64,000 bases of DNA, taken from the NCBI RefSeq assembly GCF_001999985.1, contig NZ_CP019645.1:496001-560000 (forward strand). The letters are read 5' to 3'. This stretch comes from Helicobacter bilis (GTDB lineage: Bacteria; Campylobacterota; Campylobacteria; Campylobacterales; Helicobacteraceae). How positions within the stretch are numbered: position 1 is the first letter of the stretch; each line of letters starts with the position of its first letter. The translations under genes and the position numbers were made by a program. The notes beneath the pieces are model-generated. The model did no database searches. It was not told the DNA's origin and was given only the letters and a program-made list of their open reading frames with translations. Below, piece by piece: positions 1 through 8,544 of the stretch.

Positions 1-261
1 ATAAGATATGCTAAAAAAGGCTTCTGTTAGCATGAGTTTATAGGAAGTGTCTGTATGTGGGATTTTCTCTAGTTTTGTAACTACCATAAATTTTACATCT
101 TTTGGTAGAAAATAATATTCACCTTTTGTAGATATAAGTTTATTTTTACATTCATTTAAAAATGATTGTATAGTTTTGCTTGTCTTAATAGGCGTTTTGC
201 TTAAAGCATGAAAAAGTGCGAGTTTCTTTGCATATTCTTTTGTGCCATTTTTTATTGACAA
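1..261 (-). CDS. Partial unknown protein starting at the nrdA stop
   Basis: An open frame runs on the minus strand from a TTG at 259-261 to the window edge, 87 codons with no stop. The TTG lies 4 bases before the TAA that ends nrdA, so the gene would be read directly after nrdA in one transcript. The peptide begins MSIKNGTKEYAKKLALFHAL and is rich in Lys and Thr with no signal peptide. I do not recognise it, and the 3' part lies outside the window. The start codon is inferred: no in-frame ATG exists upstream of the next stop. Confidence 0.45.
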   Translation of the reverse strand, partial: MSIKNGTKEYAKKLALFHALSKTPIKTSKTIQSFLNECKNKLISTKGEYYFLPKDVKFMVVTKLEKIPHTDTSYKLMLTEAFFSISY

Positions 262-2609
262 TTTACGCACTCCATGCTTCTATCAACGACATCATCGGCT
301 TCTTTGCTTTGAGAGCGTAGGTAATAAGTAGATTTTAGTCCCAAACTCCATGCAAGCATATAGATTTCATGTAGCTGCTTTCCACTTACAGAATCAAGTC
401 GTATAAAGATATTTAAGCTTTGCCCTTGGTCTATCCACTTTTGACGCACGGCTGCTGCACGCACAAGGTCATGTTGATTAATAGAATAGGCTGATGGATA
501 GAAGTTTATTGTTTCTAGTGTGAGATTAGGCACAACGCTTTTTATCATTCCGCTTAGATTCTCTTCATGCCATATTTGTTTATAAATAGGCTCAATAGTC
601 TGTGTCGTCCCAACGAGTATGCTAATAGAACTTGTAGGTGCGATAGCCATTAAATAGCCATTTCTAATGCCCTCACTCTTCACTAAATCCCTTAAAGATT
701 CCCAATCATAGTGAAAGCTTCTCTCTACAATGGCTTTTGCCTTCTCGTTTGCCTTATCAATAGGGAAAATGCCCTTACTCCAGTTTGAACCTTCATAAGT
801 AGGATATGCCCCCCTTTCTTTTGCTAACATTGCACTTGCTTTAATCGCATTGTAGCTAATTGCCTCCATAATGCTATCAATAAGGCTAAAGTGTGCTTCA
901 CTCCCCCATAAGACAAGCTTACTTGCAAGAAGTTCAGCCTCCCCCATAACGCCTAGCCCTATCGCACGATTTGCCATATTTGTTACTTTCACCTTGCGAC
1001 TTGGATAGAAGTTTAAGTCAATCACATTATCAAGCATGCGAACCGCAATAGGCACAATCCGCTCAATATCTTCATGCGTATGAATCTTGCTAAGATTAAT
1101 ACTAGCTAGATTACACACAGCAGTTTGCCCGCCTGTCTGCACTCTTTGTGTGTTAAATATCTTTTTGCCTTTGAGTGAATCTATACTTGTTAGCTTATTT
1201 GCCCTTTTTGTTACACCGCTATCTACAACTACTTCTTCATTCTCTTCAAAATAGATTCTCTCTCCATCATCAAACTCTACTTCAACCCTATAATGACTTG
1301 GCTCTGTATTTTGAAAAATCTCTGTGCAAAGATTACTACTGCGGATAATGCCACTATGTGCGTTTGGATTTGCCCTATTTGCACTATCTTTAAAGCATAG
1401 GAAAGGTAGCCCTGTCTCAAAATAGCTATTTAGAATCTTTTTCCATAAATCTTTTGCCGGCATACTTGATACGACCATATTAGGCATTTTTTCTAATTCT
1501 TCATACCGCTTTTTAAACTCATCTCCATAAAGATTTGTTAGCTCCCTGCAAGTATATGGATCAAAGAAGCTCCATTGAGAATCTGCTAATACTCTCTCCA
1601 TAAATAAATCGCAAATCCATAAAGCAGGGAATAAATCATGCGTTCTTCTTCTCTCTTCACCGCTATTTTTACGCAGCTCGATAAACTCTGTTACATCATT
1701 ATGCCATATCTCAATATAGGTTGCTATCGCCCCCTTTCTTGTGCCAAGCTGATCTACTGCAATAGCTATATCATTTGTGATTTTTAAGAATGGGATAATC
1801 CCACCTGCTGCATTCTTATGCCCATCAATGAAGCTACCAATAGTCCTTACTTGTGAGAAATCCCAGCCAATACCACCGCCATATTTACTAAGTAATGCCA
1901 TCTCTTTGTATGAATCAAAGATTCCCTCAATATTATCAGGCGTGCTACCAATATAGCATGAGCTTAATTGATGTCTTGTAGTCCTTGCATTTGAGAGTGT
2001 CGGTGTAGCACACATAATCTCAAAGTTAGATAAAGCATCATAAAATTTTATCGCCCATTCATTGCAATCCTTTTCATTCTGTGCCAAAAACATAGCTATT
2101 GCCATAAACATGTGTTGGGGTAACTCAATTGGCTTTCCATTAGAATCTTTTAGCAAATATCTATCATAAAGCGTCTTTATACCTAAATAATTAAACTGCA
2201 AATCCCTATCAGCTACAATCTTAGAATCTAATAAGTCTAAATCAAACTTTTCTTTCAATCCCTTTAAGAGTTTGCCCTCTCTCTCTCCAACCTCAAAATA
2301 CTCATGCAAATGCCTATATCCAGTAAAATGACTCACACGATGATACAAATCATATAAAAAAAGCCTAGCTGCTACAAAAGTCCAATTAGGACTAGCCACA
2401 TCGATTTTATCCACCGCAGTTTTTATAAGTGTATCTTGTATTCTCTCTGTTGTTATGCCATCATAAAATTGCAATTTCGCATCGACTTCAAGCTCACTTT
2501 GACTTGTCCCGCTTAGCCCCTCTACTGCACTTGAAGTATGCTTTTGAATCTTTGTAATGTCAAGCTCTTCCATCAAGCCATTTCTCTTTATCACATATTT
2601 TGTCTGCAT
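252..2609 (-). CDS. nrdA: Class Ia ribonucleotide reductase, alpha (large) subunit
   Basis: Reduces ribonucleoside diphosphates to deoxyribonucleotides in the cytoplasm together with NrdB, which is encoded apart at 24.8 kb. The 785-residue length is typical. Residues 1-90 form the ATP-cone, the overall activity site. The active-site cysteine is in SSCYIGSTPDN, the Asn-Cys-Glu catalytic triad in SNLCTEIF, and the C-terminus carries the mobile redox pair in CVNCQ. The start is the ATG following a GGGGAAG ribosome site, 9 bases after the nitroreductase stop, so the two genes are probably co-transcribed. Separate nrdA and nrdB loci are usual in Helicobacter. Confidence 0.97.
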   Translation of the reverse strand: MQTKYVIKRNGLMEELDITKIQKHTSSAVEGLSGTSQSELEVDAKLQFYDGITTERIQDTLIKTAVDKIDVASPNWTFVAARLFLYDLYHRVSHFTGYRHLHEYFEVGEREGKLLKGLKEKFDLDLLDSKIVADRDLQFNYLGIKTLYDRYLLKDSNGKPIELPQHMFMAIAMFLAQNEKDCNEWAIKFYDALSNFEIMCATPTLSNARTTRHQLSSCYIGSTPDNIEGIFDSYKEMALLSKYGGGIGWDFSQVRTIGSFIDGHKNAAGGIIPFLKITNDIAIAVDQLGTRKGAIATYIEIWHNDVTEFIELRKNSGEERRRTHDLFPALWICDLFMERVLADSQWSFFDPYTCRELTNLYGDEFKKRYEELEKMPNMVVSSMPAKDLWKKILNSYFETGLPFLCFKDSANRANPNAHSGIIRSSNLCTEIFQNTEPSHYRVEVEFDDGERIYFEENEEVVVDSGVTKRANKLTSIDSLKGKKIFNTQRVQTGGQTAVCNLASINLSKIHTHEDIERIVPIAVRMLDNVIDLNFYPSRKVKVTNMANRAIGLGVMGEAELLASKLVLWGSEAHFSLIDSIMEAISYNAIKASAMLAKERGAYPTYEGSNWSKGIFPIDKANEKAKAIVERSFHYDWESLRDLVKSEGIRNGYLMAIAPTSSISILVGTTQTIEPIYKQIWHEENLSGMIKSVVPNLTLETINFYPSAYSINQHDLVRAAAVRQKWIDQGQSLNIFIRLDSVSGKQLHEIYMLAWSLGLKSTYYLRSQSKEADDVVDRSMECVNCQ

Positions 2610-2618
2610 AACTTCCCC

Positions 2619-3254
2619 TTATATACTTCTTACAATCTCATCTAAAGACATGCGAAGTCGTTTGCTTTGTGGCATATTGCGATACCCAAGACATAAAAGC
2701 AGGCTTACTTGCTCTTTAAAGCTATCCATTTCTAAAACAGATTCTAAAGCCTTCTTATCAAAGCCCTCAATCATACATGAATCAATCCCAAGAAATGCAG
2801 CATGATTCATCATCGTAGTCGCCATAATATAGGCTTGATGCCCAAGCCCTAGCTTCTCAATGTCTGCTGTATAGCCTAATGTCTCTAGCTTTCTTTGTCC
2901 ATAACGCTCATTTGCATAATGCTTGATTTCTTCTTGTGTTTTTAGTCGGCGTGAAAATTTATTGATAATATAATTTGTATGTGGCAACATATCAGCTTTT
3001 AATGAAGTATAAACGATGACACAAGATGCATCAACGATTTGATTTTGTCCCCAACATGCCTCTTTTACTCTCTCTCTCATCTCATTAGATTCTACAAGTA
3101 TCATGCGTGTAGGCTCTAGCCCAAAGGAACTTGGTGCAAGCCTACCAGATTCTAAAATCGCTTGAAACTCATCATTTGGAATCTTTTTTGTCTTATCAAA
3201 AATCTTACAAGCAAAACGCGACTGCATCGCCTGTAAAAAAGCATCGTTATTCAT
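2619..3254 (-). CDS. NAD(P)H nitroreductase family protein, FrxA-like
   Basis: A 211-residue flavin (FMN) oxidoreductase of the nitroreductase family, the family of Helicobacter RdxA and FrxA, which can activate metronidazole. The N-terminal RFACKIFD segment and LAPSSFGLEPTRM are the FMN-binding region, and GIDSCMIEGFDKKAL with CLGYRN is the C-terminal family signature. GLEP, the WGQ segment and the IEG motif are closer to FrxA than to RdxA by memory of those proteins, but I have not aligned them. It is the first gene of a likely operon with nrdA. The physiological substrate is unknown. Confidence 0.85.
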   Translation of the reverse strand: MNNDAFLQAMQSRFACKIFDKTKKIPNDEFQAILESGRLAPSSFGLEPTRMILVESNEMRERVKEACWGQNQIVDASCVIVYTSLKADMLPHTNYIINKFSRRLKTQEEIKHYANERYGQRKLETLGYTADIEKLGLGHQAYIMATTMMNHAAFLGIDSCMIEGFDKKALESVLEMDSFKEQVSLLLCLGYRNMPQSKRLRMSLDEIVRSI

Positions 3255-3534
3255 AGTTAAACCTTTTGTGTGGAAGTAAAAAAGGCGTATTGTATCTAAA
3301 ATTCCCTGTAAATAAACTTATAGTCATATTATGCAATATCGAAAAGTTATCAGATATAAAATTACAAATCATCTAGTCTATTCTATCGCATTCTCATTGA
3401 TTTAATTCTAAAGTAAAAGCATAAAGATTAACACCTAGTGTTTGTCGAGGTAAAATGTAAGTTTCTTATTGCCAACAAGATATTATAGGTGGCTGAAAAA
3501 TTTGTTATACTTCTTATAACCATAAAGGAATACA

Positions 3535-3685
3535 ATGGCAAAACAAAAAAAAGAGGTCGCAACAGAATTATTGGGTAAGAGATCTTTTAGGGATTGCAAA
3601 TATATCTCCCATAGTTACAGGGCAAGAGAGAGGAACTAAAAAGCTAGGAAGCACGATACATATATACAAGTTAATCATACGCTAA
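3535..3685 (+). pseudogene. Frameshifted short gene remnant
   Basis: An ATG with a good AAAGGAA ribosome site starts MAKQKKEVATELL. The frame then stops after 33 codons, while the next frame carries on sensibly as WVRDLLGIANISPIVTGQ to a stop at 3685. One indel near 3570 would join them into a protein of about 50 residues. I do not recognise the family. It lies at the left edge of a block of plasmid-like debris and is likely the 5' end of a deleted accessory gene. Confidence 0.35.
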
Positions 3686-3818
3686 TCATGTTTTTAATGT
3701 TTTATTACCTTTCTTTTATGTTTCTAATGTATCTTTTAATCTTTTGTTTGTTAGTAATGTTTGTATTGTATGTTTTATTAAGTTTGCATCTAGTCTTTAA
3801 CGTTTTTGTATTGTGTGT

Positions 3819-3855
3819 AACTTTAATTTGTATCAAAGTATTGATTAATTTGTAA
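3819..3855 (+). repeat. 37-bp segment repeated inverted at 59654-59690
   Basis: The sequence with core TTTGTATCAAAGTATT matches the reverse complement of 59654-59690 at 35 of 37 positions. Both copies lie in AT-rich non-coding DNA next to accessory genes. Length and identity make chance unlikely even in AT-rich DNA. Function unknown. Confidence 0.7.
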
Positions 3856-4025
3856 TTTTGTATTGCTTAGTTTGTAACACTTTGTAAAGTGAAAATGTAA
3901 CTTATAAACTTAATGCAAAAATCATATAAAAAAGGCTTGTATTTTTAGTTATAATTGAATGGTATTTTAAAGGGTTAAAATCTTTAGAATATGTGTTATT
4001 TTACTTGTAATTTTTTGATTTAATC

Positions 4026-4051
4026 TTAAAAGGTTATACAAAAGGTTATAC
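4026..4051 (+). repeat. 26-bp tandem GGTTATAC repeat, identical inverted copy at 59811-59836
   Basis: Two tandem units of AAAAGGTTATAC with a 12-base period. The 26-base block is identical to the reverse complement of 59811-59836. A single unit also occurs at 34.97 kb. The tandem layout resembles iteron or recombinase-arm sites, but that role is inference. Confidence 0.7.
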
Positions 4052-4126
4052 AGAATTATAAACATGTGATTATGTAGTATGTTTGCAATTCCCTTGTTTA
4101 TGTAGTTTGAGAGTAATTTTATAACG

Positions 4127-4890
4127 CTAGGGGTATATAATGGCTTTTTTACCCCTATTGCCAATATAAGCACACGCTTTATGTTTTAACAACAAAATAA
4201 CCATTTCTACATTATCATCTTGCACAGCATACGCTAAGGGTGTCATCTTTAAATGCGATTTATCATATTTATGTATGTCAATGTCTTTATATTCACATAC
4301 AAGATTCACTATCTCTAAGTCTCTTTTCTTAATTGCATAAATAAGCGGTGTTAAGCCCTTATTATCATAAGCATTGATTTTTAACTCACTCTCTTTTAAA
4401 AGTGTTTTTACTTGATTTATATCTCTTTTTTGTATCGCGTTAAAAAGCTGTTCTGTTGCCAAATTTGGAATATCATCAAGGTAAGTTGCAAATTGTTCTT
4501 TAAATTCTTTTGTTGTCAGGGTTTGTTTATACAAAGTCTTAAAGGTTTTATCTTCACTGATGATGTAGGCATTAGATTCACTCGCACATTGCCTAATTTG
4601 CTCATCTGGCTTTTTGCCATTTAAGCGTTTCTTGTAGATTTCACATTGATAGCTATTGATTGCTTGTATTGCTTTATGTGCATTCTATTTTCTTTATGCC
4701 CTTTATTATCTTTCAATCTATCAAGATCATCAATTACGATTTGTGGAATAATGATTTTAAAACCATTTTTGTGGCAAATATCAAAGGTAAGATTGCAGCT
4801 TAAAAGCAAGCAATTTGTATCAACGACAAATGTCTTTTGTGTCTGCATTACACCATATCCTTGAATGATATCGTGGTGCTTTGGCTTCAT
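4127..4890 (-). pseudogene. PIN-domain nuclease fused to ankyrin repeats, frameshifted
   Basis: The first part, from an ATG 7 bases after GGAGG, reads as a PIN-type RNase domain: FVVDTNCLL with the conserved acidic residue, then IIIPQIVIDDLDRLKD, as in the PIN part of PhoH-like proteins. Near 4680 the frame shifts. The next frame supplies the rest of the PIN fold (KKPDEQIRQCASESNAYIIS) and continues without a start codon of its own into two or three ankyrin repeats (GLTPLIYAIKKRDLEIVNLV, TPLAYAVQDDNVEMVILLL). The end, KKAIIYP, lies inside a 22-bp sequence shared with 55.39 kb, so the 3' end is probably truncated too. As sequenced the gene is broken. Confidence 0.65.
4128..4149 (+). repeat. 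22-bp exact repeat shared with 55386-55407
   Basis: A 22-base identical block with core GGGGTATATAATGG covers the ankyrin stop codon here and lies within a broken parA at 55386-55407. It looks like a recombination junction between the two accessory areas. Confidence 0.6.
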
Positions 4891-5072
4891 TTCACCCTCC
4901 ATATATCACAGCATTTTGAGCTGATTTGAAATAAGGCATTATTCCACATATTTGTAAATATACATATAGGGGGTATATGTATAAAGATTCAAATCAGTCA
5001 TAGAAGCCACTTCAAATAATATATAAAATCCACAAAATCAAATAGCCCAAACTTTATCTCTTTTACTTTTTC

Positions 5073-6242
5073 TCACAACGCACTCTCTTGCTCCTTATCC
5101 CTTTTCACATTAGCATTTTGCACATAACCTACAATGGCATTACCATTAGGATTTATATCCTGTGAAAACTCCATTAACATAATCTTTGTAAAACCATTAA
5201 GAGATTTTGGTGCAAGTAGTATCGCCCCATAGTCCCTTGTTGCATTTTCCCCCTCACTATTTAGAATCTTTGTATAAAGCACAGGGGATTTTAGGCTTGG
5301 ATTTTCATAGATTTTTACCGCACCTATCTGGCTTACTAGCTCTAGCGTTACTTGTTGTGATTTATCTATTGTTTCGTGTAATTCTTTTATACGATGATTT
5401 ATCGCTTGATACAAACAGGTTAAAAGCTCATCGCCATCTTTTGCCTTAACACATTTCATATTACGCTCTTTTAGCCATTGTAGTTGCTCTTTTTTAAGCC
5501 TAGATTTTTGCTCATTGCTCCACGCAAAATCCATCGCATATTCAAACATCGCATTTAAGCTCACATCATCACGCAGAGTATAAAAGCTATTGCAAATGCC
5601 TTTTTCAATCTTACTCAAACCCTGCTTCTCACAATCAAAGCTCCCTCTAAATCGCGGATAGATTCCACTTAGAGTGCCTGCCCTACTCTCATCACTTGGC
5701 GTCTCACAAGTGCTAGAATCTAACCCCTTACTAGAGTGAAAATAAATCCCTTTAGAATCTTTGCTAAGAGTAAATCTCATATTTTTCTCACACTTGCTCC
5801 GCTCTGCTCCTTCTGTATGACCACACACAAGATCAAAATACTCTCTCTTAGGCTCTGCCTTATTGCCATTTATGAGAATCTCCACTTCACCCGGGAACGC
5901 CCCACTATCACAAATGAGATGTTCCGTAGGCTTAGCGGGGTCAAGAATTTGACGCATTGCTAAACCAAGCGTGCATATCGCACTTTTATCTTCATAATTA
6001 TATTCATTTATTTGGTAGCAGTCATAGATTTGTAACGCACTTTGCTTATAGCACCAGCCGATTTTATTAAGTGGATCGCACAGGCTCATCTCTCCCCATA
6101 CGCCCTCCCACTCACTGCCTTTAGAAAAACTATCAGTATCTCTGCTAATAAAATTGCGTGGCTCCACTATATCAGCTTGTGCTGTGCTAACTCCACTACA
6201 TAACACAACTATCACCAAACATTTTACTAGTATCTTATACAT
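5073..6242 (-). CDS. Secreted protein with LprI-type (DUF1311) domain
   Basis: A 389-residue exported protein. Residues 1-23 form a Sec signal peptide ending near AQA, with no lipobox Cys. The N-terminal half is Cys-rich and unfamiliar. Residues of about 200-290 match the LprI or DUF1311 pattern: FDCEKQGLSKIEKGIC, then LKKEQLQWLKERNMKC and a later LLTCLYQAINHRIKEL, with paired cysteines likely bridged in the periplasm. Members of this family include lysozyme inhibitors, but inhibition is not shown by sequence. The last 90 residues may be an SH3-like segment. It is divergently placed to ilvD and appears to stand alone. Confidence 0.7.
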   Translation of the reverse strand: MYKILVKCLVIVVLCSGVSTAQADIVEPRNFISRDTDSFSKGSEWEGVWGEMSLCDPLNKIGWCYKQSALQIYDCYQINEYNYEDKSAICTLGLAMRQILDPAKPTEHLICDSGAFPGEVEILINGNKAEPKREYFDLVCGHTEGAERSKCEKNMRFTLSKDSKGIYFHSSKGLDSSTCETPSDESRAGTLSGIYPRFRGSFDCEKQGLSKIEKGICNSFYTLRDDVSLNAMFEYAMDFAWSNEQKSRLKKEQLQWLKERNMKCVKAKDGDELLTCLYQAINHRIKELHETIDKSQQVTLELVSQIGAVKIYENPSLKSPVLYTKILNSEGENATRDYGAILLAPKSLNGFTKIMLMEFSQDINPNGNAIVGYVQNANVKRDKEQESAL

Positions 6243-6380
6243 TACAACCTCCCTTTAGAATCTGTTTGCAGCTTTGCATTGTAGCTAAATTTATAGGAAT
6301 TCTTATAGAAATGTTCTCACATACACTTCACAATCACGCTTTAATGCTACAATGTCGCAGAGATTAATTAAGGAGATTCT

Positions 6381-8507
6381 ATGCGAAGTGATATTGTAAA
6401 AAAGGGGCATAATCGCGCACCACACAGAAGTTTGCTAAGAGCAACAGGGCTAAAAGATGAGGATTTTAGCAAGCCCTTTATCGGCGTGGCAAATAGCTAT
6501 ATTGACATCATTCCGGGGCATTTTTTCCTAAACAAATATGCCGAGATTGTAAAGGACGAAATCCGCAAGGCAGGGGGCGTGCCTTTTGAGTTTAACACTA
6601 TCGGCGTAGATGATGGTATCGCAATGGGGCATAGCGGTATGCTCTACTCTCTGCCAAGTCGAGAGCTGATTGCTGATTGTATAGAATCTGTGATGAATGC
6701 CCACGCGTTAGATGCGATGATTTGCCTGCCAAACTGCGATAAAATCGTGCCCGGAATGCTTATGGGGGCATTGCGTGTGAATGTGCCGACTATCTTTGTG
6801 AGCGGCGGTCCTATGAAAGCAGGGCGTTTGAGTGATGGCACAATACTTGATTTAAACTCCGCATTTGAAGCGGTGGGGGCGTATGAAAGCGGCAAAATTG
6901 ATGAGAAAAGATTACACGAGATAGAGTGTCAAGCCTGTCCTAGTGGGGGGAGCTGCAGTGGAATGTTTACTGCAAATTCTATGAATACTCTGTGTGAGGC
7001 TATGGGCGTAGCATTAACGGGTAATGGCACGATTCCAGCCCTTACACCAGAGCGAGAAGAGCTACTAAGGCAGGGGGCTAGACGCATTGTAGAGATTGCC
7101 CTAGATTCTAGCTTAAGTGAAAAGTTTAGATTCCGCAATATTTTGAACGCAAAAGCCGTGCATAACGCCTTTGTCGTGGATATGGCAATGGGGGGAAGCA
7201 CGAATACGATTTTACATATGTTAGCCATCGCCAAAGAAGCGGAAGTGGATTTCAACCTAGAATCTATCAATAATATTGCCGCAAATGTCGCACATATCGC
7301 TAAAATCGCCCCGGCGTTAAGTAGTGTGCATATGGAGGATATAAATCGTGCGGGAGGCGTATCGGCTGTGATAAATGAGATTTCTAAGCGTGGTAGTGTG
7401 GTAGATTATTGGATTGCAGGTTATTACAACAATGAAGAAGACGCACGATTGAGAATAAGTGGAAAATGGGAGTGGGATAAATATAATGAGAGTGGAAATA
7501 TAAGAAAGTATGGAAAATGCTTAGAAGAAATGAAAAAAGGCGATAAGATTCTAACCTATGCCTTTGGTCAGCAAAAATTTGATGGTATTTTTGAGATAAT
7601 AGAGAATACAGAGGATTTAATCACTCTGCAACACATCAATGACTTAAATATAGACATAAACGATGTAAGTTTGGAAATAAAAAAATATTACAAAGAAAGT
7701 TATGGTTTTTTTGATAAGTATGGAGACACCATACAAGGCACATATTTTAAAACAAATAAAGAGCAGTTTAATGCAATTGTAGGACTAGATTCTATGGTGG
7801 TAAATTCCAGCAGCACCAAAGAGACAACGCAAAGCTTGTATTTAGACGCCCTCACAATCACAGGCGAAACTTTGGGGCAACGCATAGCAAACGCAAACAT
7901 CACAGACCCAGAAATTATCCGCCACAATGACAATGCCTACTCACAAGTTGGCGGATTAAAAATCCTTTTTGGTAATCTCTGCGAACAAGGGGCGGTGCTA
8001 AAAGTCGCAGCAGTAGCAGAATCTATGAAAGAATTTAGCGGCAAGGCGATTTGCTTTAACTCCCAAGATGAAGCGATTAAGGGCATTGCTGGGGGTAAGG
8101 TAAAGGCTGGAAGTGTGGTCGTTATCCGCTATGAAGGACCAAAGGGGGGACCGGGAATGCAAGAAATGTTAAGCCCTACAAGTCTTATTATGGGAATGGG
8201 CTTAGGCGAAAGCGTGGCACTCATCACCGATGGGCGATTTAGCGGGGCGACAAGGGGGGCTTGTATCGGGCATATAAGCCCAGAGGCTGCTGAGGGAGGA
8301 CCTATCGCACTTATTGAAGATGGCGATATTATAGAGATTTCTGTCTCGCGTGGGAGCTTGGAGCTGAAAGTAGATTCTAAGACTCTAGAATTGAGAGGGG
8401 CAAAATGGAAGCCAATACAAAAAGAGATAAAGAGCAAATGGCTTAAACGCTACTCACTGCTTGTAAGCAACGCCGCAAATGGCGCGGTGTTAAAGACGGA
8501 GCTGTAA
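6381..8507 (+). CDS. ilvD: Dihydroxy-acid dehydratase with a 147-residue insert
   Basis: Dehydrates 2,3-dihydroxy acids to 2-oxo acids in valine, leucine and isoleucine synthesis. Iron-sulfur and substrate motifs are intact: [28 protein letters not shown], and the C-terminal [20 protein letters not shown]. It starts at an ATG after AAGGAG. At 708 residues it is about 147 longer than the usual 560. The excess lies in one block, residues of about 339-485, between [15 protein letters not shown] and [13 protein letters not shown], which are adjacent in ordinary IlvD. The frame stays open throughout. Whether the enzyme tolerates the insert, or the insert is processed or functional, is unknown. Confidence 0.93.
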   Translation: MRSDIVKKGHNRAPHRSLLRATGLKDEDFSKPFIGVANSYIDIIPGHFFLNKYAEIVKDEIRKAGGVPFEFNTIGVDDGIAMGHSGMLYSLPSRELIADCIESVMNAHALDAMICLPNCDKIVPGMLMGALRVNVPTIFVSGGPMKAGRLSDGTILDLNSAFEAVGAYESGKIDEKRLHEIECQACPSGGSCSGMFTANSMNTLCEAMGVALTGNGTIPALTPEREELLRQGARRIVEIALDSSLSEKFRFRNILNAKAVHNAFVVDMAMGGSTNTILHMLAIAKEAEVDFNLESINNIAANVAHIAKIAPALSSVHMEDINRAGGVSAVINEISKRGSVVDYWIAGYYNNEEDARLRISGKWEWDKYNESGNIRKYGKCLEEMKKGDKILTYAFGQQKFDGIFEIIENTEDLITLQHINDLNIDINDVSLEIKKYYKESYGFFDKYGDTIQGTYFKTNKEQFNAIVGLDSMVVNSSSTKETTQSLYLDALTITGETLGQRIANANITDPEIIRHNDNAYSQVGGLKILFGNLCEQGAVLKVAAVAESMKEFSGKAICFNSQDEAIKGIAGGKVKAGSVVVIRYEGPKGGPGMQEMLSPTSLIMGMGLGESVALITDGRFSGATRGACIGHISPEAAEGGPIALIEDGDIIEISVSRGSLELKVDSKTLELRGAKWKPIQKEIKSKWLKRYSLLVSNAANGAVLKTEL
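7395..7835 (+). other. Foreign in-frame insert inside ilvD
   Basis: About 440 bp, visibly more AT-rich and lysine/asparagine-rich than the flanking ilvD coding sequence. It encodes [18 protein letters not shown], then [19 protein letters not shown] and [10 protein letters not shown]. The pattern of Trp-Ile near the start, a Met-Lys-x-Gly-Asp turn and a following beta segment resembles EVE/PUA-like modified-base reader domains; this assignment is by eye only. The last 20 bases resemble the right end of the palindromic elements at 41.8-45.3 kb. Confidence 0.6.
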
Positions 8508-8544
8508 TAACAACTCATCAAAAAAAAACTCTAAGGATATTGCA

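Larger units (their letters stand above)
3686..4126. other. AT-rich non-coding block built from island fragments
   Basis: No believable gene. The stretch is strongly AT-rich with repeated TTTGTA-type words. It holds a 37-bp and a 26-bp segment that recur, inverted, at 59.65-59.84 kb beside the integrase, and it ends at a 22-bp exact match to 55.39 kb (listed separately). I read it as a leftover of an element like the one at 52-62 kb. Confidence 0.5.

Noticed and set aside
3967..4173. 68-codon minus-strand frame overlapping the ankyrin end
   Set aside because: It has no ribosome site, is AT-driven in composition and overlaps repeat-derived DNA.
7395..7835. IlvD insert as an intein
   Set aside because: There is no N-terminal Cys/Ser splice block, no C-terminal His-Asn and no homing endonuclease motif; it is also shorter than functional inteins with endonucleases.
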